A stretch of 5,673 nucleotides of DNA from Candidatus Saccharimonadota bacterium (GCA_905373345.1 CAJPSU010000050.1:1-5673), one strand, 5' to 3'; shown: positions 1 through 5,490, counted from the first letter of the stretch. Translations and numbers: made by a program. Notes: generated by a model from the sequence alone, not told the origin.

Positions 1-28
1 GAATAAAACTCGGAAATTAGGCGCGATT

Positions 29-115
29 TGGTGCGGATGAGAGGACTTGAACCTCCACGCCATTGCTGGCACTAGCACCTGAAGCTAGCGCGTCTACCAA
101 TTCCGCCACATCCGC
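29..115 (-). tRNA. tRNA-Leu (anticodon CAG), CCA encoded
   Basis: This is a class II leucine tRNA that reads CUG codons. On the minus strand the acceptor arm GCGGATG (109-115) pairs perfectly with CATCCGC (33-39), followed by discriminator A and an encoded CCA (29-31). The anticodon stem CTAGC/GCTAG closes a seven-base loop TTCAGGT with anticodon CAG at 79-81. The T arm has loop TTCAAGT with stem GGAGG/CCTCT (one G-U pair). A long variable arm closed by GCC/GGC is typical of tRNA-Leu and tRNA-Ser, and the anticodon settles leucine. All arms are intact. The gene is divergent from the protein genes and no terminator is visible before the window edge. Confidence 0.97.
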
Positions 116-172
116 ATACATAATGGATATAAAAGTGCACCAGCTTTAATCGCTCCGGACTCTTACGATCTG

Positions 173-201
173 ATTATACCGGCATTTCGGCGCAAAGTAA
201 A
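173..201 (-). promoter_or_regulatory. Promoter of tRNA-Leu
   Basis: On the minus strand a perfect -10 box TATAAT (173-178) lies 17 bp from a TTTACT -35 box (196-201; 4 of 6 consensus). The predicted start near 166 gives a leader of about 51 nt before the mature tRNA 5' end, to be removed by RNase P. The assignment rests on consensus match and spacing only. Confidence 0.7.
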
Positions 202-213
202 TAGTGGTACAGA

Positions 214-242
214 TTCATGTCAATCATATAATGTGATACAAT
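214..242 (+). promoter_or_regulatory. Possible promoter of the 315-694 gene
   Basis: An extended -10, TGA-TACAAT (hexamer 237-242), lies 17 bp from TTCATG (214-219), a weak -35. A perfect TATAAT at 227-232 overlaps the region but has only a 3-of-6 -35 (GTGGTA, 204-209). Either would give a leader of roughly 65-75 nt. The site is back to back with the tRNA promoter, whose -35 is at 196-201. Confidence 0.4.
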
Positions 243-314
243 GGATTGGTTGTCAATTATAGTAATCAAGCGTTTGCTGTTCGTGCACCATAGCACAAGC
301 GAGAAAGGGTTCGT

Positions 315-694
315 GTGATTGATTCGATGACACATGTCCAGAGGATGTTGGAGAGTTTTAGCAACTTACAGAATCCATCGCTTGCGAAGGAGATGGCAAA
401 CACATCTGTCTGCTTGGAGAACGAAGATGGCATTAGAGCTAACGGTAGATTTAGTGAGTTGCCGCAAGACATACTGCCTCACGATGCGGCACAACTTATT
501 CTTGAAACGCTGAGAGCGCTAGAGCACAGTGCCTTGTCGGATATAGACACTGAAATGGTTAAAATAGAGCATTTCATAGTGCTATTAGTAAATGGCCAGA
601 GGAACTGCAGTCGCCTCAAGCTGGCGAGGTTGCGATTGCTCATATTGCCATTATCGGTGCTTATATAGGTGCGATAGGCGATAATAGAGAATGA
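315..694 (+). pseudogene. Small unknown gene, apparently frameshifted
   Basis: I do not recognise this protein. The opening frame starts with GTG 315, five nt after a possible ribosome site AAAGGG (304-309); ATG 327 is an alternative. It reads as a plausible soluble helical protein through the stretch LPQDILPHDAAQLILETLRA (about residues 49-68). It then turns into an implausible basic and leucine-rich tail ending at TAG 666-668. From 563 the -1 frame is open and gives a far more natural C-terminus (WPEELQSPQAGEVAIAHIAI..., then GAYIGAIGDNRE), ending at TGA 692-694. That stop overlaps the methyltransferase start as ATGA, a classic coupled arrangement. I infer one original gene with a one-base loss between about 563 and 600, perhaps in the AAAA run at 561-564. 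No canonical slippery heptamer is visible. It could be a real pseudogene, a sequencing error, or less likely recoding. Confidence 0.5.
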
Positions 695-1224
695 CTTCAA
701 CGCTTAATGACCAACGCAACGTTATCAATCGTTACAAAGGCGTACCGATAGAACAAATTATCACCGATCTAGATACGCACGGTTCGGAACTAGAGATTGC
801 AATTGATAATGTTGAGCGGGACTTCAATATGGGCACGATCGTGCGCAGCGCGAATGCGTTTGGCGTGCGGCACGTGCATGTTATTGGGCGGCGGCAATGG
901 AACAAGCGCGGCGCAATGATGACCGACAAATACTTGCACGTACGCTACTATGCGGCGGCGGATGACTTTATATATGCGATTACGGGCAAAGAACTGGTTG
1001 CAATCGACAATGTCGATGGTTCGCAGCCTTTGAGCCGCACGAAACTACCAAAAAATGCCGTACTGTTATTTGGCGCGGAACGCTCAGGAATTCGCCAAGA
1101 GCTATTGCGGTATGCTGCCTGGACTATTGCGATTGAGCAATTTGGCAGTACGCGCAGCCTTAATGTCGGCGTAGCGGCTGGAATCGCGATGTACGCGTGG
1201 GTACAGCAATATAGGCTGCAATGA
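691..1224 (+). CDS. SPOUT (SpoU/TrmH family) RNA 2'-O-methyltransferase
   Basis: This 177-residue protein is predicted to transfer methyl from S-adenosylmethionine to a ribose 2'-OH in tRNA or rRNA, acting in the cytoplasm, probably as a dimer. All three SpoU motifs are in order. Motif 1 is NVERDFNMGTIVRSANAFGV (40-59) with the key N46 and R52. Motif 2 is LLFGAERSGI (125-134). Motif 3 is FGSTRSLNVGVAAGIAMYAW (151-170), which forms the trefoil-knot cofactor site. The first motif 3 position after Ile is Glu149 (IEQFGS), where family members usually have Pro. The length matches minimal SpoU enzymes without an N-terminal RNA-binding domain. The start is fixed by an in-frame TAG at 685-687. Its ATG overlaps the stop of the restored upstream frame (ATGA), suggesting translational coupling. 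GATAAT at 680-685 has no matching -35. Family is certain; the modified nucleotide cannot be told. Confidence 0.93.
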   Translation: MTSTLNDQRNVINRYKGVPIEQIITDLDTHGSELEIAIDNVERDFNMGTIVRSANAFGVRHVHVIGRRQWNKRGAMMTDKYLHVRYYAAADDFIYAITGKELVAIDNVDGSQPLSRTKLPKNAVLLFGAERSGIRQELLRYAAWTIAIEQFGSTRSLNVGVAAGIAMYAWVQQYRLQ

Positions 1225-1285
1225 TATCTATAACTAGAGGGTGTTTTCTAATACAAAAATTAAGCGTATCCATAATATAAAATGC

Positions 1286-1314
1286 TTGCAAAATATAGTC
1301 AAGTATGCTATAAT
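1286..1314 (+). promoter_or_regulatory. Promoter of HisS-like gene (leaderless)
   Basis: TTGCAA (1286-1291), a 17-bp spacer and a perfect TATAAT (1309-1314), with an extended -10 TG at 1306-1307. Only seven nt (AAATCCT) separate the -10 from ATG 1322, so transcription should begin at about 1321-1322, at or one base before the start codon. Confidence 0.8.
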
Positions 1315-1321
1315 AAATCCT

Positions 1322-2494
1322 ATGAAAGCTTCGTTAGCCAATTTGGTGGGCGGCCAGGAGCTGTACTACCCGCAATCTGTTCGTGTGCGCCATCATATTG
1401 AGTCGGCATGGCGTCGAACAGCGAAACTATACGGCTACGAAGAATTTGGCGACGATATGCCGGTGTCGGTGCATTATGCGCGGCGTTTTAAGATTTCGAA
1501 CGGCTCGCTCGGACGACCGGCGTATTCATGGTCGGGGCGGGTTTTCCATTACGACAATGTTGGTTGCGAGTCGCCGCGTGCTGATGTTGAGGCGATTGCT
1601 ATTGCAAAGCGCAGCCTGGACGCGATCGGGCTGCCGCGCACGAGCTATCGTATACGATTGAACGACGCGCGAATCGTGCAAGCGATTTTGGAGGATTATT
1701 TAGAACTGGATGCAATACAGACCGAGCTCATGACGCGCCTGCTTGCAGAAAAGCGCATGCTTACGCCTGTAGAGTTCCGCGACCGTGCGATCGATATCGT
1801 TGGGCGTATGCAAGCGGGCACGATTTTGCAGCAGCTCGCCAAAGTATTGGCGGCGAAAAATGCCGAGGAACTGCCAGAGGCGGTGCGCGAACATAACGCA
1901 TACCAAGATTTGGCGGCATTGTATGCACGGCTTGAGGTGCTCGGTATCACCGGCGTAGTGCTTGATTTAACATTATCGTATGCTGATTGCACAGCCGGCG
2001 TACTGTTTGATATTGTCGCGAACGATGAAAAATTATTATATCGCGGCGGGCGAATGGTCGCGCCGTCGCTGGAAACATTAGTTGCGTCGTTGGGCGATAT
2101 GGCGCATATCGTCGAGGCTCTGGAAGAAAGCGGGCATGCAGTATTACCGAGCGCGACTGAAGTGTACGTGGCGGCGGTTGGGCGCGTGTTTGATACGGCG
2201 GAGCGAATTGCCGAAAAATTACGCAGCGAACGAATCCATACCGAAGTTGACTATACCGGCCGGACGTTAGCGGAGCAGCTGGTCACGGCGGTAGAAAAAG
2301 ATATCACGTATGTCATGCTTATTGATGAGGCGAGCGTAGAGCGGCAAATGTACACGCTGAAAAATTTGCGCGACGGCACAGACAAAACAGTCGGGTTTGA
2401 ACGAATCGTAACGGCAGTGAGCGACCGCCGCGTGCGCGTCCGCGAAGATGACGATTTTGACTTGTCGGAATTTTTGGACGACTTTGACGCCTGA
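1322..2494 (+). CDS. HisS-like protein lacking catalytic motifs (pseudo-synthetase)
   Basis: This 390-residue protein has the plan of histidyl-tRNA synthetase (HisS). A motif 1-like helix ends in LYGYEE (36-41). A motif 2-like strand VFHYD (74-78) runs straight into NVGCESPRADVEAIAIAKRS (79-98), matching HisS after its motif 2 loop. The HisA-like stretch is ADCTAGVLFDIV (221-232), followed by RGGR (241-244). A C-terminal HGTP anticodon-binding domain (about 280-366) contains EVDYTGRTLAEQL. By recalled comparison with E. coli HisS, the RPEGT histidine-contact block is missing, motif 2 Arg113 is His76, the motif 2 loop is deleted, catalytic Arg259 (RGLDYY) is Ser, and motif 3 GLER is gone. Aminoacylation is therefore unlikely. 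HisZ, the regulator of ATP phosphoribosyltransferase, is a known non-catalytic paralogue but lacks the anticodon domain. An acidic tail (375-390) is present. ATG 1322 is preferred over an in-frame GTG at 1241, which lies upstream of the promoter. Confidence 0.8.
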   Translation: MKASLANLVGGQELYYPQSVRVRHHIESAWRRTAKLYGYEEFGDDMPVSVHYARRFKISNGSLGRPAYSWSGRVFHYDNVGCESPRADVEAIAIAKRSLDAIGLPRTSYRIRLNDARIVQAILEDYLELDAIQTELMTRLLAEKRMLTPVEFRDRAIDIVGRMQAGTILQQLAKVLAAKNAEELPEAVREHNAYQDLAALYARLEVLGITGVVLDLTLSYADCTAGVLFDIVANDEKLLYRGGRMVAPSLETLVASLGDMAHIVEALEESGHAVLPSATEVYVAAVGRVFDTAERIAEKLRSERIHTEVDYTGRTLAEQLVTAVEKDITYVMLIDEASVERQMYTLKNLRDGTDKTVGFERIVTAVSDRRVRVREDDDFDLSEFLDDFDA

Positions 2495-2519
2495 CAGACA
2501 CCGGTATATCTGTTATAAT
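2491..2519 (+). promoter_or_regulatory. Promoter of tig (leaderless)
   Basis: CTGACA (2491-2496; 5 of 6), a 17-bp spacer and a perfect TATAAT (2514-2519). The -35 overlaps the stop codon of the preceding gene. Eight nt separate the -10 from ATG 2528, predicting a start at about 2526-2528 and a leader of 0-2 nt. TTGACG at 2484-2489 is too far away (24 bp) to be the -35. Confidence 0.8.
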
Positions 2520-2527
2520 GTGCTGTT

Positions 2528-3811
2528 ATGAAGACGACAGTAACACACGAATCAGATACGCGCGTGAAAGTAGTGGTCGCGGCGGATCATGCCGAACTGG
2601 CAGCAGCTGAGCAGGTGGCGCTAAAGCGCTTAGCAAAAACAGTCAAAGTTAATGGATTTCGTACGGGGCATGTGCCGCTTGAGATTGTGAAAAAACATGC
2701 CGATCCGAATGCGTTGGCGCAGGAGACGCTAGACGCAGCGCTAAACCGTGCGGTTGCCGAAGCTTTTTTGAACAACGATTTGCAGGTGCTAGCCCGCCCT
2801 GAGGTTGAAATTAAAAAATACGTACCGGGCGAGCTATTAGAGTTTACTGCCGAAGCAGATGTACTGCCTGAAGTGAAATTAGGCGATTACAAAAAGCTTA
2901 AGGCAAAAAAAGCGGCGGTTAGCGTCGAGAAAAAAGAAATTGACGAAGTGATTGAGCGAATCCAAAAAGGATTGTCGGAAAAGAAAGAAGTCAAGCGCGC
3001 GGCAAAATTAGGCGATGAGATGGTAATTGATTTCGTCGGTAAAAAAGATGGCGAGGCGTTTCAGGGCGGCACGGGTAAGGATTATCCGCTGGTGCTTGGT
3101 TCAAATTCTTTTATTCCGGGGTTTGAAGATGCGCTTATTGGCTTGAAAGCGGGCGATACAAAAGATGTTAAGCTGGCGTTTCCGAAGGACTATCATGCGA
3201 AAGACTTAGCTGGGCAGGACGTTGTGTTTGAAGTGGCGGTGAAAAAAGTCAATAGTGTGAAGCTGCCGGCGCTCGACGATAAATTTGCCGCAAAGGCTGG
3301 TCCATTTACGTCAATGGATGATTTGCGCAAGGATATAAAAGCGGAGATTACAGCGCAAGCTGAGCGCAAGGCGACGGACGACCTGAAAGATGAGTTGGTA
3401 AAACAGCTGGTTGCAAAGAGCACGGTGAGCGTGCCATCGGTGTTGCGTGACGACCAAATTCGCTCGCTGGAGCAGGATCTACGCCAAAATTTGATGTATC
3501 GGGGCCGCACTTTAGAACAGTATTTTGAAGAGAAAGGTTATGCCGATCGTGACGCTTGGGTGAAAGCTGAAGCGAATGATGCCGCTGACGCGCGCATCAA
3601 GGCAGGTCTAGTGCTGGCGCAGTTAAGTAAAGAACTGAAAATTGAAGCGACAGCAGACGAGTTGGCGGCGCATATTAACGCCTATAAGCAGCAATACGCG
3701 AACAATCCCAAGATGGCAAAACACTTTGATAAACCTGAAGCGCAGCGCGAAGTTGCGAATCGGCTGATCACTGAAAAAACAATCGACAAGCTGGTTGAAC
3801 TAAACTCGTAA
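2528..3811 (+). CDS. tig: Trigger factor, ribosome-associated chaperone
   Basis: Trigger factor binds the ribosome near the tunnel exit through uL23 and shields nascent chains; it also has peptidyl-prolyl isomerase activity. The 427-residue length is normal for the family. The N-terminal ribosome-binding domain (about 1-115) carries the signature loop as NGFRTGHVP (42-50). Phe44 and Arg45 fall at the same numbers as in E. coli, but the third residue of the FRK triplet is Thr and the following Lys is His. The FKBP-type domain (about 160-243) includes GDEMVIDFVGKKDGEAFQGG and FIPGFEDALIGLKAGD. The helical C-terminal chaperone domain fills 250-427. It is transcribed from its own promoter and is separated from clpP by one unknown gene, whereas tig and clpP are often adjacent in bacteria. 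A 7-bp tandem repeat, ACTCGTA (3804-3810 and 3811-3817), spans the stop codon; either copy number leaves the protein end unchanged. No terminator is seen. Confidence 0.97.
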   Translation: MKTTVTHESDTRVKVVVAADHAELAAAEQVALKRLAKTVKVNGFRTGHVPLEIVKKHADPNALAQETLDAALNRAVAEAFLNNDLQVLARPEVEIKKYVPGELLEFTAEADVLPEVKLGDYKKLKAKKAAVSVEKKEIDEVIERIQKGLSEKKEVKRAAKLGDEMVIDFVGKKDGEAFQGGTGKDYPLVLGSNSFIPGFEDALIGLKAGDTKDVKLAFPKDYHAKDLAGQDVVFEVAVKKVNSVKLPALDDKFAAKAGPFTSMDDLRKDIKAEITAQAERKATDDLKDELVKQLVAKSTVSVPSVLRDDQIRSLEQDLRQNLMYRGRTLEQYFEEKGYADRDAWVKAEANDAADARIKAGLVLAQLSKELKIEATADELAAHINAYKQQYANNPKMAKHFDKPEAQREVANRLITEKTIDKLVELNS

Positions 3812-3830
3812 CTCGTAGCGGACTGAGGAT

Positions 3831-3962
3831 ATGTATAAACACGGTAAAGAGGCGATTGCTCGTCCAGACGGGGCGGACGGTGGGCTTGCATGCTCATGCG
3901 CTTCGGATTCTATAGAGACGCCGAATCTCTCTGATGATTCGGGAAATCGGACATTTGCTTAG
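3831..3962 (+). CDS. Possible 43-residue leader ORF overlapping the next gene
   Basis: ATG 3831 follows TGAGG (3824-3828) by two nt, a recognisable but tightly spaced ribosome site. The reading frame of 43 codons ends at TAG 3960-3962, 29 nt inside the next gene and in a different frame. The product is Gly/Ala/Asp/Ser rich with two cysteines (CSC at 21-23), has no membrane segment, and resembles no family I know. It may be a leader peptide whose translation opens the start region of the downstream gene, the displaced N-terminus of that gene after a +1 frame change, or chance. Only start, ribosome site and position support it. Confidence 0.3.
   Translation: MYKHGKEAIARPDGADGGLACSCASDSIETPNLSDDSGNRTFA
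3886..3916 (+). promoter_or_regulatory. Weak candidate promoter for the unknown gene
   Basis: TTGCAT (3886-3891) and TATAGA (3911-3916) are separated by 19 bp, longer than ideal. The predicted start near 3923 leaves about 11 nt before ATG 3934, close to the short-leader pattern of neighbouring genes. If this is used, the 43-residue leader ORF would not be on the transcript. Confidence 0.3.
3906..3942 (+). other. Competing inverted repeats around a start codon
   Basis: CCGAATC (3921-3927) pairs perfectly with GATTCGG (3936-3942) across an eight-base loop that contains the first two bases of ATG 3934. The same GAATC core (3923-3927) can instead pair with GATTC at 3906-3910. The two pairings exclude each other. 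The 7-bp stem would hide part of the start region, so it could act as a translational switch. No T-run follows, so it is not an intrinsic terminator. Confidence 0.45.
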
Positions 3963-4731
3963 TTCAAGGAAGATCGGCGAAGGCCTACAGCATGAGGGAA
4001 TGCTTGACGCTCGCGTCGAAGACAAAAGTAGCGGGCGTCTCGTGCAATTGTATGCGATTGATACGATCCAGAACCTGCTCAAGCAGGGTTGCGCGCTCAA
4101 GGCAAATGAGTATGCGTCATACCATACGGTAATGGGCTCGGGTCATCTGGACTCAAGTTATTCAATAAATGAGAAAGATGAGCTGCGTAAAGACTCGCAT
4201 ATTAAACGCCCGATTTATTCGCCGCCGGAAATATACTTTTTGCAGCCATGGCGCAAGACAGCGGATGCTGCCGAACAGCTCGGCGCGCATTTCCTTTCGT
4301 ATGAAAAAGACAAAATGTTTGGTTTGACGGTGGAATTACCAAGCAATCACGCATTGCGCAAAGCAATACCATACGCCGACAGCTTGTTTATCGGGCCGAA
4401 CGTGGATGGTTCTATTGCAAGCGATAAGGCAATGCCGGAGGAACTGTTTATTACAGATTCAATTGGTATTTACGCCGTCTCGAAAGACGGCCGCAGAACA
4501 GCCGAAATTAATACCGTGTGTTTCGGTACGAGCAACCTAGAGAACGGAGACGAGTATGTTGTTTACGCCGACGAGCAGCTAAATATACTTGTGCTCTCCG
4601 GCAGAAATGACAGCGGCGTATATGCAAAGATTCTTGCGCTTGATACCGATGAAGCGCAAATACTGCTGAATAAGGATCGCGAAAAGACTGCCGAGCGTAA
4701 TAAATTAATCGTTGATAACCACAATACGTAG
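3934..4731 (+). CDS. Unknown 265-residue soluble protein
   Basis: I do not recognise a family. The first 35 residues are basic and polar. The middle has the unusual YSPPEIYFLQPWRK (95-108). The C-terminal half (about 120-240) alternates hydrophobic and polar residues as a beta-rich domain would, for example DSIGIYAVSKDGRRTAEINT and DEYVVYADEQLNILVLSGRN. A charged helical tail follows (about 239-260). There is no signal peptide, membrane segment or metal-binding cysteine cluster; the only cysteines are 53 and 196. The start is uncertain. ATG 3934 sits in a hairpin and has no good ribosome site; ATG 4000 (residue 23) is preceded by AGGG at one-nt spacing; and a frame change from the 3831 ORF would give a longer N-terminus. 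It lies between the folding chaperone gene tig and clpP, which hints at, but does not show, a protein quality-control link. Confidence 0.75.
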   Translation: MIREIGHLLSSRKIGEGLQHEGMLDARVEDKSSGRLVQLYAIDTIQNLLKQGCALKANEYASYHTVMGSGHLDSSYSINEKDELRKDSHIKRPIYSPPEIYFLQPWRKTADAAEQLGAHFLSYEKDKMFGLTVELPSNHALRKAIPYADSLFIGPNVDGSIASDKAMPEELFITDSIGIYAVSKDGRRTAEINTVCFGTSNLENGDEYVVYADEQLNILVLSGRNDSGVYAKILALDTDEAQILLNKDREKTAERNKLIVDNHNT

Positions 4732-4760
4732 TTTGACGACTAGGGCGCAGCAGTAATGAT

Positions 4761-4782
4761 AGGGAGAATTAGCACTCTCCCT
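4761..4782 (+). repeat. Second inverted repeat overlapping the CIRCE left arm
   Basis: AGGGAGA (4761-4767) pairs with TCTCCCT (4776-4782) across eight bases, a perfect 7-bp stem. It shares the left CIRCE arm and spacer and ends on the first base of the -35 box. No T-run follows, so it is not a standard terminator. It may be chance, or an RNA hairpin in read-through transcripts from upstream. Confidence 0.4.
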
Positions 4783-4795
4783 TGACGAGTGCTAA
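4769..4795 (+). promoter_or_regulatory. CIRCE operator (HrcA binding site)
   Basis: The sequence is TTAGCACTC, nine bases, GAGTGCTAA, an exact match to the CIRCE consensus bound by the heat-shock repressor HrcA. It overlaps the clpP -35 box: the nine-base spacer TCCCTTGAC holds the first five bases of TTGACG. Bound HrcA should block RNA polymerase directly, placing clpP under heat-inducible derepression. hrcA itself is not in the window. Confidence 0.95.
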
Positions 4796-4810
4796 TATTC
4801 AGCGTACAAT
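4782..4810 (+). promoter_or_regulatory. Promoter of clpP (leaderless, CIRCE-controlled)
   Basis: TTGACG (4782-4787; 5 of 6), a 17-bp spacer and TACAAT (4805-4810; 5 of 6) make a strong sigma70-type promoter. Seven nt (GAAACCT) separate it from ATG 4818, predicting a start at 4817-4818 and essentially no 5' leader. Confidence 0.88.
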
Positions 4811-4817
4811 GAAACCT

Positions 4818-5417
4818 ATGAATGATATGCGAAATTATTTAGTGCCAAATGTAATCGTGCGCACGCGCGATGGCGAACGCGGGTACGATATTTATTCCCG
4901 GTTGCTTGAAGATCGGATTATCTTTTTAGGCGAGGAAGTGACGGAAGGCTCGGCGAATACGATCGTGGCGCAGCTGCTGCACTTAGCAAACGAAGATCCC
5001 GACAAAGATATTCAGCTGTATATCAATAGCCCGGGCGGCAGCGTGTACGACGGGCTGGCAATTTACGATACTATGCAATATATCAAGCCTGACGTCCAGA
5101 CGATTGGCATTGGGTTGCAGGCTAGCATGGGCGCTTTCTTGCTCAGCAGCGGCGCTAAGGGCAAGCGGTTTGTGCTGCCGAATGCGCGTGTGATGATTCA
5201 TCAGCCATCTAGCGGTACGCAGGGTATGGTGACCGACCAGGAAATTAGCTTGCGCGAATCGGTGCGCATGAAAGAGCTGCTCGCGAAAGTGATCGCGAAA
5301 AATACCGGACAAAAACTCGAAAAAGTCAAAGCCGATATGGAGCGCGACCACTGGATGAGCGCCGATGAAGCGGTGAAGTATGGGCTGGCAGACGAAATGA
5401 TCCGGCGCGGGCGCTAG
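4818..5417 (+). CDS. clpP: ATP-dependent Clp protease proteolytic subunit
   Basis: ClpP forms the barrel-shaped serine protease core that degrades proteins unfolded by a Clp ATPase such as ClpX or ClpC. Counting from ATG 4818 the protein has 199 residues. The catalytic triad is intact: Ser103 in [11 protein letters not shown], His128 in [11 protein letters not shown], and Asp177 in [12 protein letters not shown]. The spacings of 25 and 49 residues are the same as in E. coli ClpP. SPGGSV (71-76) forms the oxyanion region. The stretch before Ser is LQAS, where QAAS is common. ATG 4818 is chosen because an in-frame TTG at 4782 is the -35 box inside CIRCE and an in-frame ATG at 4809 overlaps the -10; ATG 4827 (MRNYLVP) is the only other realistic start. 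HrcA control is indicated by CIRCE. No Clp ATPase gene follows within the window. Confidence 0.98.
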   Translation: MNDMRNYLVPNVIVRTRDGERGYDIYSRLLEDRIIFLGEEVTEGSANTIVAQLLHLANEDPDKDIQLYINSPGGSVYDGLAIYDTMQYIKPDVQTIGIGLQASMGAFLLSSGAKGKRFVLPNARVMIHQPSSGTQGMVTDQEISLRESVRMKELLAKVIAKNTGQKLEKVKADMERDHWMSADEAVKYGLADEMIRRGR

Positions 5418-5423
5418 GCACTG

Positions 5424-5452
5424 TTGCATTTTTTGTAATGATGTGATATTGT
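5424..5452 (+). promoter_or_regulatory. Promoter of the small membrane protein gene
   Basis: TTGCAT (5424-5429), a 17-bp spacer and TATTGT (5447-5452; 4 of 6) with an extended -10 TG at 5444-5445. The predicted start near 5459 gives a 32-nt leader that contains the ribosome site. A TATTAT at 5473-5478 was set aside because a start from it would cut into the Shine-Dalgarno sequence. Confidence 0.55.
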
Positions 5453-5479
5453 AGAACTTGCACAGACATTTCTATTATG

Positions 5480-5487
5480 GGAGGTGA
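5480..5487 (+). promoter_or_regulatory. Strong Shine-Dalgarno sequence
   Basis: GGAGGTGA matches the 16S rRNA anti-Shine-Dalgarno over eight bases, with the GGAGG core six nt from ATG 5491. It is by far the strongest ribosome site in the window and contrasts with the leaderless genes upstream. Confidence 0.85.
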
Positions 5488-5490
5488 AAA

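Noticed and set aside
218..257. Direct repeat TGTCAAT (218-224 and 251-257) as an operator pair
   Set aside because: Seven bases in AT-rich intergenic DNA with no further copies; likely chance.
276..300. Hairpin GTGC/GCAC in the leader of the 315 gene as a riboswitch
   Set aside because: The stem is only four bp with a bulged extension and no known riboswitch motif.
680..690. GATAAT as a leaderless promoter for the methyltransferase gene
   Set aside because: No acceptable -35 at 16-18 bp, no extended -10, and only five nt to ATG, which would put +1 within the start codon. Coupling through ATGA is the better explanation.
1241..1321. GTG 1241 start adding 27 residues to the HisS-like protein
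   Set aside because: It lies upstream of a strong extended -10 promoter, the extra residues are Lys/Ile/Asn rich with no family match, and ATG 1322 fits the leaderless pattern of neighbours.
3193..3510. 105-codon open frame antisense to tig
   Set aside because: A Ser/Phe-rich reverse-strand shadow inside a conserved coding region, with no start signals.
4782..4817. In-frame TTG (4782) and ATG (4809) upstream starts for clpP
   Set aside because: TTG 4782 is the -35 box within the CIRCE spacer and ATG 4809 overlaps the -10 box, so neither would be on the mRNA.
4983..5429. 148-codon open frame antisense to clpP
   Set aside because: It is a shadow of the well-conserved clpP coding strand. Its product is His-rich and unlike any family, with no promoter or ribosome site.
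5415..5434. Intrinsic terminator after clpP ending in a T6 run
   Set aside because: Only a 3-bp GCA/TGC stem precedes the T-run (5429-5434), and the same stretch carries the -35 box of the next gene.
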